Shown: piece by piece, positions 15,901 through 24,500 of the stretch
How the letters are laid out: each line of letters begins with the position of its first letter
Position numbering within the stretch: position 1 is the stretch's first letter
Assembly (NCBI GenBank): GCA_045595285.1
Contig: JAZOAC010000086.1
Span: 1 to 33,461, forward strand
Length of the DNA stretch: 33,461 bases
Reading direction: 5' to 3'
Origin: UBA1731 sp045595285
GTDB taxonomy: Bacteria > Verrucomicrobiota > Kiritimatiellia > RFP12 > UBA1067
Position numbers and translations under genes: made by a program
The notes under the pieces: generated by a model
Seen by the model: only the letters and a program-made list of their open reading frames with translations
The model's database searches: none
What the model was told of the DNA's origin: nothing

Positions 15901-16325
15901 TCCCAGTCGCCTTGAAGATATGGAATGCAGAACGCAAAGCGCGTCTCGTGTTCATCCGACGCGAACGTCCAGTCGAAGGCGTTGGCCGGCTCATGCCGCG
16001 AACCATCCTGGCGAAGCCACGCCCAATTCCGTCCTCCGTCGCGGCTGACGGCCGGACCGAGCGTCGCAAGATAACTAAACTTGTCATCAGGGAACTGGAA
16101 ATGAAGCGTCCGCCCTTCCGCGCCCCGCACCTTGAAGTCGAAGCGCATCCACTTCCGCCCCTTTGTGTCGCGCAGATCGGTAGCGACCTTGACAACACCG
16201 TTGGTTTCGTCAATCTCCTTCACGACTATGCTTCCGCCCGGATAGTCGCAGCATACGCGAACTTCGCCGAAAGCGGCGATATTCCACACAAGCATAAGCG
16301 CAGTTGTGACCAATGCTGTTTTCAT
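12996..16325 (-). CDS. Fusion of an M14-type carboxypeptidase with a GH115 glycosidase
   Basis: About 1109 residues from the ATG at 16325 (GAGAGGA just upstream; numbering below adds 5 for the longer frame from 16340). After a signal peptide, residues 60-100 resemble the N-domain of cytosolic carboxypeptidases (MRFDFKVRGAEGRTLHFQF). The M14 catalytic set follows: H196-A-S-E199 in 'FTARHHASEAPANF', N255-R256 in DHNRDY, H288 in FIDLHS, and E378 in VCCEFGY. From 435 GH115 begins (VKWRGVFVNDEDW, NLIWPAMHEGGYEF, GTSHCEPMLRN, TIGMRGIHDGQM, 'IYWHISYHGRPHGY', VWMVNAGD). The usual GH115 N-terminal domain appears replaced by the peptidase. GH115 members are alpha-glucuronidases, chiefly on xylan. Three unrelated low-complexity repeats interrupt the C-terminal half in frame (residues about 740-762, 818-834, 993-1018). 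It is 11 bases after a GH2 gene. Confidence 0.85.
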   Translation of the reverse strand: MKTALVTTALMLVWNIAAFGEVRVCCDYPGGSIVVKEIDETNGVVKVATDLRDTKGRKWMRFDFKVRGAEGRTLHFQFPDDKFSYLATLGPAVSRDGGRNWAWLRQDGSRHEPANAFDWTFASDEHETRFAFCIPYLQGDWEKLSAKYKSRQDVVFDVLCKSQSGERDTELLRLPCRGDAKWLFVFTARHHASEAPANFVMEGAIEESLSDSKEASWLRDNADCVFVPFMDKDGVENGEQGKFRHPHDHNRDYMKDRYESVRAIKKLLAQEGDGKKIVFIDLHSPSSRSGLKGNKIHDHAFTFAPLEPAQKERWRCFRRVWIDLQKNGMLKYDGKFDKAGSAKEYTAAVKKRSLNSRQYVGSLSNCWMSVCCEFGYSLCDGVFTPQGARELGANMLKAAVQTACGSAGRSDAANAIPRADEANAGGRGVKWRGVFVNDEDWSLRPWAVGRFGKEEQIGTNAYSEIFSLMKRCGLNLIWPAMHEGGYEFSSRQENFELADRYGITVGTSHCEPMLRNNCYLPKEERQKWRWTRNRDFVEDYWREGVGRGEGHNVMFTIGMRGIHDGQMKDGKTTADKKAILEDVFAAQCAMLPKGAPKLFVPYKEVLPIFNSGLKVPNGATIMWVNDNFGYVRRLGGPQCKEYGGGIYWHISYHGRPHGYIHLCTTPPAFMWYELVAKCWENGVRDVWMVNAGDVYQAEILLDAYGRFASDPEAWKTKANPQREAIDGWVREELFGHKEHKVQKTGECLCELCVLCGKIGSHLAEYYNLGFNRRPEHMCVQWTTNLPSSVKSSLLKRYHALLAEDIALEKELSDATTFNSKLSTPNSKIVNDYFRLVGFQARFLAYAGIIHLEERDKEYARSVLDPLYERWDKLDDGKWSGFWCDTIDERGGMRQPVPHNRWCSQMQWRWNEPSDPYAVEERNMARINYPATAYRADETEPEWLEPVANEPANNGAWACVEGLGTSGRALALLPVKPSVGKGAAIEFSLTGLTGLTGFEKQVGNPVNHVNPVQKKNLVLQFLPDFALWPGLKLGVEVSFDDGAAKYVAVPKSDSNIGEHDPVRNRAVQDNFIRVEVPVPEGARRARIAAVHPGVVVDRVGIRTKHNGGGE
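13293..13362. repeat. Inverted pair of 9-bp-unit arrays inside the GH115 part
   Basis: Left arm: GACAGGATT, TACATGATT, TACAGGATT. Right arm: AATCCTGTC, AATCCTGTT, AATCCTGTC. The arms are 27 bp each, complementary at 23 of 27 positions, with a 16-base spacer. Because the unit is nine bases the reading frame is kept; the gene reads LTGLTGLTGF and NPVNHVNPV through it. Confidence 0.85.
13825..13882. repeat. Perfect inverted repeat plus heptamer tract inside the GH115 part
   Basis: CTAAAATAGT-CATTT-ACTATTTTAG (13825-13849) is a perfect 10-bp stem. It is followed without gap by five heptamers: AGAGTTG, GGAGTTG, AAAGTTT, AGAGTTG, AAAGTTG (13848-13882). On the coding strand this gives TTFNSKLSTPNSKIVNDYF. 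Confidence 0.8.
14058..14122. repeat. 22-bp imperfect inverted repeat inside the GH115 part
   Basis: Left arm 14058-14079 starts GCCGCAAAGGACACAAAG; right arm 14101-14122 ends TTTGTGTTCCTTGTGGC. They pair at about 18 of 22 positions across a 21-base spacer. On the coding strand this reads as a Cys/Lys-rich insert (GHKEHKVQKTGECLCELC). Confidence 0.75.
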
Positions 16326-16336
16326 GCCGTCCTCTC

Positions 16337-18676
16337 TCATTTCATTTCAAAAGCATGCTGTTCCGCTTCGACCTTCCGCAGCCGCGCCTCGTCGCCACCC
16401 GCTGCCGCCGTCGCAGTCTTCACTTCCGGCGAACCAGGCGTGAAGACAAGTTCACCCGCCGCCGGGGCGTATTTGCCAGACCGGAGCGTCCCCGCGTGGA
16501 TCGTGACGGGCCTGGGGTTCTTGGCCGCCCTTGGACGGATCAGCACGATCGCCTCACCCCAGCGTGTCATCTGCGGATTTTCGCCGACGATATCCGCTTC
16601 GCCCTTGACGGAAAAGCGGATCGTTTCCGTCAGATAACGCTTGGGCGTGCCGACGATATCCGCGAGCGTTGCCGTGACAGCCACGAGATCGCCGCCGTCC
16701 GCAACCGGCGCAAGCCCCTCCGTATCGAGTGCAAGGTTTATTTTCGCAAGGCGCTTGGCGGGGAGCTTCACGATCCGGGACCCGTCCGGGAGCGTGATCG
16801 TAAGATTGTTGATCTTATCCGCCTCGCTTCGCGGCTTCTTGCGGAACTTGCCTGCGATTTTGTGCTGGATGTTGTAATTGAACTCCGTCTCGCCCGGCGT
16901 GAACGGCCTTCCGAGAAGCGTCGCCGTGTAAGTACAGTTTGAAAACACGACCAATTCCTTCGGAGACGACTGCGAAAGTTCGTGCGCGGCGAACACGAAC
17001 GGATCCTTCGTAAGCGCCGCCTTGAACGCATACCACGAATATTTCTTCTGGCGGGCGTATGTCAATATACCGCCGAACATGTTGTCCGGATGGTAGCCGC
17101 GCGCATGATCGGTGCCGTGCCAGAGACATCCGCCAAGATTGGACTTGGAGCGGGCATTCAGGTCGTCGATGAACTTCATGTAATGCTGCGCCTGACGCAC
17201 CATCGCATATTCACCCCACTCCAAAAGAACACGTGACGGCGAGTTCTGGGCGCTCCAGTCGTCCACGAAATCCCCCCATTCCCGGCGAAACCCGACACGG
17301 TCGTCAATCGGGCTGTGGGCGTAGTTGACCTCGCAGACATCGCTGCCGTCGCTTTGCCTGTCGCAGGCGCAGACGTCGTTCGGCGGCAGGGCGTTGCGCT
17401 TCACGGTCGCCACGGCGTTTGTGGTGAAGGCCCCGGGGAAGCGCGTCTCGTTCAGTATCGGCTCCCACATGAAGAGCGAAGGTCGCGACCTGTCGCGGCG
17501 CACCATCTTCTCTATGTCGTCATAGACGCGCCGCTCGAAGTCAGGGTTCTTCCTGTTCCAGAACTGCCAGCCCGGCGTCGCGTCGATCACGAACATCCCC
17601 AGCTGGTCGCAGGCGTCCATGAACGCCGGATCCTGCGGATAGTGGGCGCAGCGAAAAATCGTCATGCCGCAGTCCTTGAACTTCTTGACGTCCCGCCAGT
17701 GCAGCGAGTTTGGAAGCGCGTTGCCGATGAACGCATAATCCTGATGACGATTCGCACCGATGAGTTTCTTCCCGTATGACTTGCCGTTCAAGATGAAACC
17801 GTCCATAGTCATTTTGAAATCGCGAATGCCGAATCGTACGTTTACACGATCGGTCAATCTGCCGTCCTTCACGACATCTACGCGCAGCCAATGGAGGTTC
17901 GGGTGTTCAGGCGACCAGAGAGCGGGCGATTCGGGCTGGAATGGCGAAGTCGTGCGCTTGCCGTCATAGTATAGTTCCGTCTCCGCGCCATTCGTATCGC
18001 CGCCCAAGGTCACGTCTGCTCGGACAGTCCACTTGCCGTCGTCGCCAAGGTTCGACGTTATCCAAACGCCGCCCTTGTCCGTGTCCGCGACATACGCCTC
18101 GCCCGTCTCGATTAGGTAGGCGTCTCGGTAGATGCCGCCGAAGTAGGTAAAGTCAAGGACATCCTGCGCCTTGCCGGGCGGATAGGACGGGTCGTCCGAG
18201 TTGTCGCACCAGACTTCAAGGACGTTTTCGCCCTCCTTGAGAACGCCCGTCACTTCGGCATGGATTGGCAGATAGCCGCCGAAATGCTCCGCCACGACCT
18301 TGCCGTTGAGCATGATACGGCTCTTGCCCATGATCGCCTCGAAATGGAGGAACTGCCTTGCGCCGCGCCTCTTCCACGAGAAAACGCGCCGGTACCATGC
18401 CGGTTGCTGACGGTTGACTCCTCCCGAGGCCTCGAAGCCGAGTTCACCTTCGTCAATGGAATGTGGCAGACAGACGCTCTTCGCCGTCTTGAAGTTGTCG
18501 AGGGAGAATTCCCAACCAGTCGTCAGCGTCTCCACGCGGCGCGGTGAACCATCTGCATCCCAGTATCCGGCCTTCGAAAACTCTACCGCGTTTGCGGCCG
18601 AGCACCAGACCTGCAAGACAAGGAGAACCGCTACGCGGCACGCGGCGCACTGACCTTCACGATTTCCACATCTCAT
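16337..18676 (-). CDS. Secreted GH2 family glycosidase (beta-galactosidase type)
   Basis: 779 residues with AAAGGAGG upstream of the ATG. A hydrophobic leader (VAVLLVLQVWCSAANA) is followed by the GH2 order: sugar-binding jelly roll (about 45-190, 'AWYRRVFSW', 'FGGYLPIHAEVTGVLKEGEN', FTYFGGIYRDAYL), an immunoglobulin-like domain ending in VRFGIRDFKMT, and a TIM barrel with GANRHQDYAF. The catalytic acid is N409-E410 in MWEPILNETRF; the nucleophile is most likely E486 in LLEWGEY. A C-terminal extension (about 560-779) adds further beta-sandwich sequence. Beta-galactosidase or beta-glucuronidase activity cannot be told apart. Its ribosome site comes from a duplicated segment also found before the gene at 18955-20598. 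The M14-GH115 gene follows 11 bases later. Confidence 0.85.
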   Translation of the reverse strand: MRCGNREGQCAACRVAVLLVLQVWCSAANAVEFSKAGYWDADGSPRRVETLTTGWEFSLDNFKTAKSVCLPHSIDEGELGFEASGGVNRQQPAWYRRVFSWKRRGARQFLHFEAIMGKSRIMLNGKVVAEHFGGYLPIHAEVTGVLKEGENVLEVWCDNSDDPSYPPGKAQDVLDFTYFGGIYRDAYLIETGEAYVADTDKGGVWITSNLGDDGKWTVRADVTLGGDTNGAETELYYDGKRTTSPFQPESPALWSPEHPNLHWLRVDVVKDGRLTDRVNVRFGIRDFKMTMDGFILNGKSYGKKLIGANRHQDYAFIGNALPNSLHWRDVKKFKDCGMTIFRCAHYPQDPAFMDACDQLGMFVIDATPGWQFWNRKNPDFERRVYDDIEKMVRRDRSRPSLFMWEPILNETRFPGAFTTNAVATVKRNALPPNDVCACDRQSDGSDVCEVNYAHSPIDDRVGFRREWGDFVDDWSAQNSPSRVLLEWGEYAMVRQAQHYMKFIDDLNARSKSNLGGCLWHGTDHARGYHPDNMFGGILTYARQKKYSWYAFKAALTKDPFVFAAHELSQSSPKELVVFSNCTYTATLLGRPFTPGETEFNYNIQHKIAGKFRKKPRSEADKINNLTITLPDGSRIVKLPAKRLAKINLALDTEGLAPVADGGDLVAVTATLADIVGTPKRYLTETIRFSVKGEADIVGENPQMTRWGEAIVLIRPRAAKNPRPVTIHAGTLRSGKYAPAAGELVFTPGSPEVKTATAAAGGDEARLRKVEAEQHAFEMK

Positions 18677-18689
18677 TGTATGCCTCCTT

Positions 18690-18939
18690 TTACGATATTG
18701 TTATTTCCCGTGCATGAAAGAGAAAGTTGCCGGTGTGAACGACATTGTCCACATGCTTCTTGGCCCACGCAAGGGAATCGCGCAAGGCCCCCTCCTGCCG
18801 TCCGCCGAACGTGAAGGCTGCGCGTTGAAAGCGCAAACTCGTTCTGTATCGCCTCCTCGCATCCGAAAATGACGCCGGAGTCGAAACCGAAAAGCAGCCC
18901 GCCAATGGAGACTGCGCACGTTATCCACAGTAGTCTCAT
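18690..18939 (-). pseudogene. Mosaic remnant: sugar-porter N-terminus joined to a deleted metallophosphoesterase copy
   Basis: An ATG at 18939 with GAGG just upstream opens an 88-codon frame beginning with a sugar-porter (MFS) first helix: 'WITCAVSIGGLLFGFDSGVI' then CEEAIQNEF. After about 38 residues the similarity stops. In a second frame, 18690 to about 18820 encodes TFGGRQEGALRDSLAWAKK and HVDNVVHTG followed directly by NFLFHAREITIS-stop. These equal residues 91-118 and 303-314 of the metallophosphoesterase at 20612-21556, so about 184 codons are deleted between them. The duplicated block continues through the stop and ribosome site of the next gene. A lost sugar transporter and an unequal recombination are the likely history. 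Confidence 0.8.
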
Positions 18940-18954
18940 TTCCTCAAGTCTCCG

Positions 18955-20598
18955 CTATCTCTCCGGCCTTGCCCGCATCCTTGCGCGCTTCGCGATTTTC
19001 TCCCAGGCGTCGTCGCTGTTCCAGAACAGCTCCGCCTGGCAGTGCGTCGCAAAACTGTACGGCGGATTGTATTCCGCGACGGCATTGAACTCTTTCGGCG
19101 GGCACTTTCCGGCGCGGACATGCCGGATGAATTCGCGGGCGTTCGCGCCGTTCTTGATCCAGTCCTCGTCGAACGACCACTGGCGCGGCGCGGTCACGGC
19201 GCGGTCGCGGTCGCGAATGCGCTCCCCTGCGCAGCCAAGCACAAACGGCCCCGCCGGCGGCACGTAGTTGCGCCAGTCGATCCTGAGCTGCGCCTTCCAT
19301 GCAAGGCCAACGGACGGATTGAGGGCGAGTATCCTGTCGCAGAACTTGACGTCCGGCGACGATGCCCTGCCCTCGGCCTCCCAGAACGGAAACCCGCCGC
19401 AGTTCTCCCACAGGATCTCAAGTGATGGATCGACCTTTGCGATGAACACCCCCGCTCCCTCGCGCTTCATCGAATTGGCGTGGAGGCCGAATACAATGTC
19501 GACGTCAGGTGCCTCGGCATGTATCCTCGCCGCAACTGCATTGACGAGCTCTGTCACGGCCTCGGGTATCGACCTGCCGCCGATCTCCCGCTTGTCCGTC
19601 TCGGTGAAGCTCTGGAAGTATATGCCGTCGCCGCCCATCGGCTTCCACTTGCGCCGCCATTCGGCCACGATATCGTCCGCGAGCTTCCCGAAGTCGAGAT
19701 CCCTGCCGTCGTTTCCGCTGAGCGTCCAGCCCCACGAGAATCCCCAATACACCTTGACGCCCCACGAATGGGCGCACTCCACTACTTCGCGGGCGTTCAC
19801 CACCAGCTGGTCGTTCCAGAGTATCGCCCTGTTGAACCGCGCCCGCGACATTTCCCGGAAGGACGCGCGGTAGTCGTCCACCACATGCCCCCAGGAAAAC
19901 ACGCTTCGCACAGGCGTCTGCGGCGTGCGGCGGCATGCGAACGCGGGAATTCTGCCGCCGCGAAAGAACATGCCGGCATAACGTCCGTGCATGCCGGACA
20001 TCTTCGCCTCAAGCGTCGGAGCAATGACATCGAGGAAGTCGAACACCGCCCACAACACCGCCTCCGGCGTGTCGCCCGCGAGAAGCACGACATTGCGTCC
20101 GTTCTCGCGCATCGTCTTAACAAGGTAGCCGCCCTTCGGCACGTCTTCGTCCTTCAGGCATTTGCGCAGGGTTGCATTCTGCGACAGCCGGCCTATGACG
20201 ATGATATCGCGCTTCGTATCCACCTCCTCCCCGCCGTCCTTCTCCAAAGGCAGCACCATCGGTGTCGCCAAATGCCCCTCGCGGAGAAGATGCGTACCCA
20301 TGCGCTCCGTCAGGACCTCAAGCGCACGGCCTTCCGGCCCTTCCGCAGACGAGTAGACGACCTTCCAGGTCCCGCCGCGCATCTTCGCCGGGATACTGCC
20401 TTTGAAAACCGCCGACGCCTCGTTCACCTGGTCGTAGTCCACCTTCGCAGAAGAAGCCGGGCTTCCGACTGTTGCGCAGTTCGCACACGTCACGGCGAAA
20501 ACCGCCGCCGCACAGGTGGCGGAATGCAAGGCTGTCAAAGCGAAACAAAGCAATATGCCATATGCGTTGCGCAACATCCCAAGTATTCTAAATCTCAT
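18955..20598 (-). CDS. Secreted glycosidase-like TIM-barrel protein with GH20b/GH67N-type N-terminal domain
   Basis: 547 residues; AAAGGAGG upstream of the ATG and a hydrophobic leader (GILLCFALTALHSATCAAA). Residues about 60-185 show the alpha/beta fold that precedes GH20, GH67 and GH84 barrels: 'DIIVIGRLSQN', 'KGGYLVKTMRENGRNVVLLAG' split as GGYLVKTMRENG and NVVLLAGDTPEAVLWAVF. A barrel follows, with 'SFREMSRARFNRAILW', CAHSWGVKVYWGFSWGW and GDGIYFQSFTETD, whose glutamate is a candidate catalytic acid. I cannot place it in a numbered family. It lies 13 bases after the metallophosphoesterase gene and before the mosaic remnant. No substrate can be given. Confidence 0.6.
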   Translation of the reverse strand: MRFRILGMLRNAYGILLCFALTALHSATCAAAVFAVTCANCATVGSPASSAKVDYDQVNEASAVFKGSIPAKMRGGTWKVVYSSAEGPEGRALEVLTERMGTHLLREGHLATPMVLPLEKDGGEEVDTKRDIIVIGRLSQNATLRKCLKDEDVPKGGYLVKTMRENGRNVVLLAGDTPEAVLWAVFDFLDVIAPTLEAKMSGMHGRYAGMFFRGGRIPAFACRRTPQTPVRSVFSWGHVVDDYRASFREMSRARFNRAILWNDQLVVNAREVVECAHSWGVKVYWGFSWGWTLSGNDGRDLDFGKLADDIVAEWRRKWKPMGGDGIYFQSFTETDKREIGGRSIPEAVTELVNAVAARIHAEAPDVDIVFGLHANSMKREGAGVFIAKVDPSLEILWENCGGFPFWEAEGRASSPDVKFCDRILALNPSVGLAWKAQLRIDWRNYVPPAGPFVLGCAGERIRDRDRAVTAPRQWSFDEDWIKNGANAREFIRHVRAGKCPPKEFNAVAEYNPPYSFATHCQAELFWNSDDAWEKIAKRARMRARPER

Positions 20599-20611
20599 TG
20601 CCAGCCTCCTT

Positions 20612-21556
20612 TTACGATATTGTTATTTCTTGCCCGTGAAAGAGGAAGTTACCCCCGACAACATGCTCAACACACGTCGGCGAAAACCTGTCCGACACGC
20701 TGACATGGATGTGTCCGGCGAGAATGCATTTCAAGAGCGGCTGCGCCTTGAGCCAGTTCTTGTAATCCTTGAACGTCGCGTTGGCGTTCGCCGTCACTTC
20801 TTTGAAGCCGCCGACATCCGGCACGGCCTTCGGGCTGGTCATGTCCCAGAACTTGCTGCTTACACGCGAAATGTTTCGTGTCATAGGCGGACAGTGCATA
20901 CACAAAATCACCGGCAACCCCTTCTTGAACTCGGCCTCGAGCCGTGTCATCTGCGCCGCTGTGATGTGTCCGTAGACATTGTCGAGCGCTACGAAGTTAA
21001 CTCCATTCACAGTCTTCGAGGCGACGGATATGTCAAACGGGAATGCGGCCGCAACGGCCTCGCGCGTCTCGCCCTTGGTCTTCTCGTTCTCGACCTTCTG
21101 CCCGTGGTAGAATTCATGGTTGCCGATGCATCCGAACATTCCATCCCCGAAATATTTCCTCGCCAGATCAAAATTGGCCTGGCTCTGGAAGTCGATCAAG
21201 TCACCGGTGTGGACAACATAGTCCACATGCTTCTTGGCCCACGTAAGCGAATCGCGCAAGGCCTCCTCCTGCCGTCCGCCGAACGTAAGACTGCGCCGTC
21301 TTGCTTCTTTCCGCGCCCATTCGCTGTCGTCTGGAGACGCCGCCGTGAGGTGCGTGTCGGAAATGTGAAGAATCGAGAACGGCTTTTCCGCCCCGGCGTC
21401 GACATGGCATCCTATTATCGACAGCCTCTCGAATGCGCCGCGTTTCGGGAAGTGCTTCGGATTGTCGGCGAACGCCGGGAGGCCCGCCGCAGCGACGAAT
21501 CCGCCGAACGCTAACGACCCTTTGATGAACTCTCTCCTTGTTCCTTCAATCGCCAT
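20612..21556 (-). CDS. Tat-exported calcineurin-like metallophosphoesterase
   Basis: 314 residues. The N-terminus has a twin-arginine motif (TRREFIKGS) and hydrophobic stretch ending in AFA, so export of the folded, metal-loaded enzyme is expected. All metallophosphoesterase motifs are present: ISDTHL (D67, H69), VVHTGDLID (D119), CIGNHEF (N146, H147), LCMHCPP (H221) and LAGHIHV (H282, H284). Substrate could be a phosphodiester, phosphorylated glycan or nucleotide. The start overlaps the end of the GH95-GH106 gene by 11 bases. A partial, internally deleted copy of this gene lies 1.7 kb downstream at 18690-18820, with the same stop-to-next-start spacing of 13 bases. Its position among glycosidases suggests a role in removing phosphate-linked decorations, which is inference. 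Confidence 0.85.
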   Translation of the reverse strand: MAIEGTRREFIKGSLAFGGFVAAAGLPAFADNPKHFPKRGAFERLSIIGCHVDAGAEKPFSILHISDTHLTAASPDDSEWARKEARRRSLTFGGRQEEALRDSLTWAKKHVDYVVHTGDLIDFQSQANFDLARKYFGDGMFGCIGNHEFYHGQKVENEKTKGETREAVAAAFPFDISVASKTVNGVNFVALDNVYGHITAAQMTRLEAEFKKGLPVILCMHCPPMTRNISRVSSKFWDMTSPKAVPDVGGFKEVTANANATFKDYKNWLKAQPLLKCILAGHIHVSVSDRFSPTCVEHVVGGNFLFHGQEITIS

Positions 21557-24500
21557 CTTGCCCCCTTTCGATTCTCAATGCGACCGGGCCGAGAAGCCCG
21601 GACGACAGCAGTTTGTCTTTTTTCGTCCAGTGCCGCCAGGTGGAGAACGTATGCCGTCCGGTCGGGGACGGTTTGCCTTCCTTTACCCACTGCGGCAGTT
21701 CCTTTATACCATATTCGATCCGCTTCTTGGGACGCGGCACTTCCACCCATTCCGTGTCCGGCTCGTACAGCGCATCGTCGCCGATGAGTCTGTTTGGCCA
21801 GAGATTGATGACGCGAATGGATATGTCGATCTCGTCCTCTTCTCCGTTGTCTGTTCCCCGTTCCCCGTTTTTAACTGCATCTGTAATGTCAACCTTGAAC
21901 GGCGGCCTCCACAGCGGCGGATATGTCGTGCCGTTCACCTCCACCTCCGCAAAATCTTTGACCTCACCAAGGTCGAGGATGATACTGGAACCGTGAAGCA
22001 GGGAACGAGGAACGGGAATGCGCTTTGAATAGGTCGCAGTTCCGGAGAAATATTTGATGTCAGTATCGGCGTCCTTTGTCCAGTCCTTGAGTTTCGCCCA
22101 GCTGACGGTTTTTGTATTCGTACCGCCTGAATACCAGTCCACCGGGAACGAGACCTGCCACGGGCCGGAAATCGTTACTGTTTTTTGAACAAGATTCCCC
22201 TCTTTCCCCAGCTCTCTTTCCACTTCCCTCATCCCCTCTTTCCTGAAGACAACGAACGCCGATCCTTTCGGCGGGAAATCGAACGTTACGAACGTGCGGC
22301 CGTCCACCACGCGCCACTCAGACGGCACGCGCCTCGTGCCGTCCTCGGCGTTCCATATTTCAGGAACGCGCCCGGCGACGGCGAAGGAAGCTTCAAAGCG
22401 CGTCGCCTTTTTGTTATCCACCGCCACAAAATACCAGTCAGCATCGTCAGACCGCCTGTGAATCCACGCGATTCCCTTTGCGTCCGTCTTGAAGTCCTTC
22501 GCCACGCCCATGCGCCCAAGCGCCTCCTCCGCGCCGCACTCCATGACGCCTTGCGCCCATACGCGGTCGACAAGGGATGCGTACGCATCATCCGAAATGG
22601 ACTGTAATCCCGCCAGCCCCGGCGCACGCGTCGGACGCTTGACGGCGCAGACCTTTGCGCCGACCTTGACCAGTTCACCGATCTTCCGCACCATTCTCTC
22701 GCTCATCGTATCGGTTTCAGGCAGAACAAGAAGCGTGTATTCCGCACCGCCCGGCGTGACGAGCCTGCCGTTTTTAACTCTCAGGCATTCTATGATTTTC
22801 GTGTCGCATACATCCCACCAGTGTCCATACGGCGCATCCTTCGGATGTTTCGCCCGGTTCGGCGTTTCCTCTCCGCACCAGCAGAGAATGTCCACGACAG
22901 GTTTCCCTTCCTGCAGCATCCATTGACAGCGGCTTTGGTACTTAAAGAACGCATGTGCGAGCGGCCACCACGTCTGCGTCCTGTCGAGGTGCATTCCCCA
23001 GCGTCCCATGGTCATACCGGGAAGGTATTTATCTCCCGCCCACGGCTGATGGACGAAGCGGTGGTAGATGATGCGGTTTACGCCATTTGCGTAGGCGAAG
23101 TCACAGAGCGACTTGATCTTGAACGGCGTCTCCGTCCAGCGTCCTCCATGCCTTGGATCGGCGGTGAAAGATTCCGTCGCGACATATCGCCTGCCCCATA
23201 CGTGCGCGAGCGATGCCGCGCCACGCACACGCGATGTCCATCCCGCGGGCGATGCTTCGGCCGGTGCGCCGGCCCAGAACTCCTGCATCGGTATGTCCGC
23301 ATGTTCCCCGTACTGGAGATTGTCGAAGTTGCCGTTTCCGTAGGCTTCAAGCGAGCAGACAAGCCCATACGCGTGGCAAAGCTCCGCAAGCCGCCCCGCA
23401 TAATTCTTCGCGAAAAGGTCGGCGAGAACGCGCCGGAAGTTCTCGAGAAACCTCTCTGTCTCGTTCACGCTGCCGACGATGCGTCCCGCAAAAACCGGAA
23501 GATACGGAATGAGCGAATACCCCATGCGCTGCTCGAAAATGCCGTCCAACCCCGGCGTCCAGTTCTGGCAACGGACCTCGAAGCTGTCCACCAATACGTT
23601 ATTGAAGCCCGTACGGTTGTCGCTGTTCTTTGAGACGCCAAGCTCTTCGCACACCTTGGCGATGTATGAATTGAAGTGGATGTCAATCGCCTTGGCGGAG
23701 AACTTATCGACCTCCAGCCCCACGCCGGACTCGGATGCAGGATGGTTCCTGCGTCCGTTGCAGATCGCCCCCACGCGGAGAATCGTCCATTCGCCATCGG
23801 GGACATCCCATTCAAGCGAACCGTCGCTCTTCATCAGCGCCGTCAAGTCGCGGATGTTTTCGCGCGGAATCGTTTGCGCAGCGCTCACCTCCTTGTCGTC
23901 GCGTTGCGGCGTTGGATAATCCCGGCCGATCTTCCACATGAACTGATTGAGCTTCGCGCCTTTCTGCGGCGTGGGATAGGCGAGGACGGCAATATCGGCA
24001 TGCCAGCCGTTGTCGTTCTTCTCGCGCGGGAGGGTTCCGCTCCAGCGCGACTGCGGCCCCTTGACCTTCGTTTCGGACGTCACGATGACCTTCATGCCGT
24101 TTTCCGGCGCGATCCACGGCCCGCCGGAACTCGACCAGCCGGAGCAGTTGGCCAGGCAGATTTCAAGACCGAGCCGCTTCGCCTCTTTGTGCGCATGGGC
24201 AAGGAGGTCGTACCAGTCCGCCGATGCGAACTTCACCGGTCCTGGCGGCACGGCGCATCCGGCGTCGAATATCTGGACGCCGCCGATGCCCGCCTTGGCC
24301 AATGCCTCGAAGTCGCAGGTGATTCCCTCCTTCGTGACATTTCCGTTCATGATGTGATACCAAGTGTGCGGCCTCGCCGATGGCGGAGGTGCCACAAATC
24401 CTTCCTCAAGAGAGAGTGCAGCAGACGGCAGAACCGTCCCGTCAGGAAAACGCACTGAGAATAGCGGCGGATTTGCAACGACAGGCGAAATTTTCCATTC

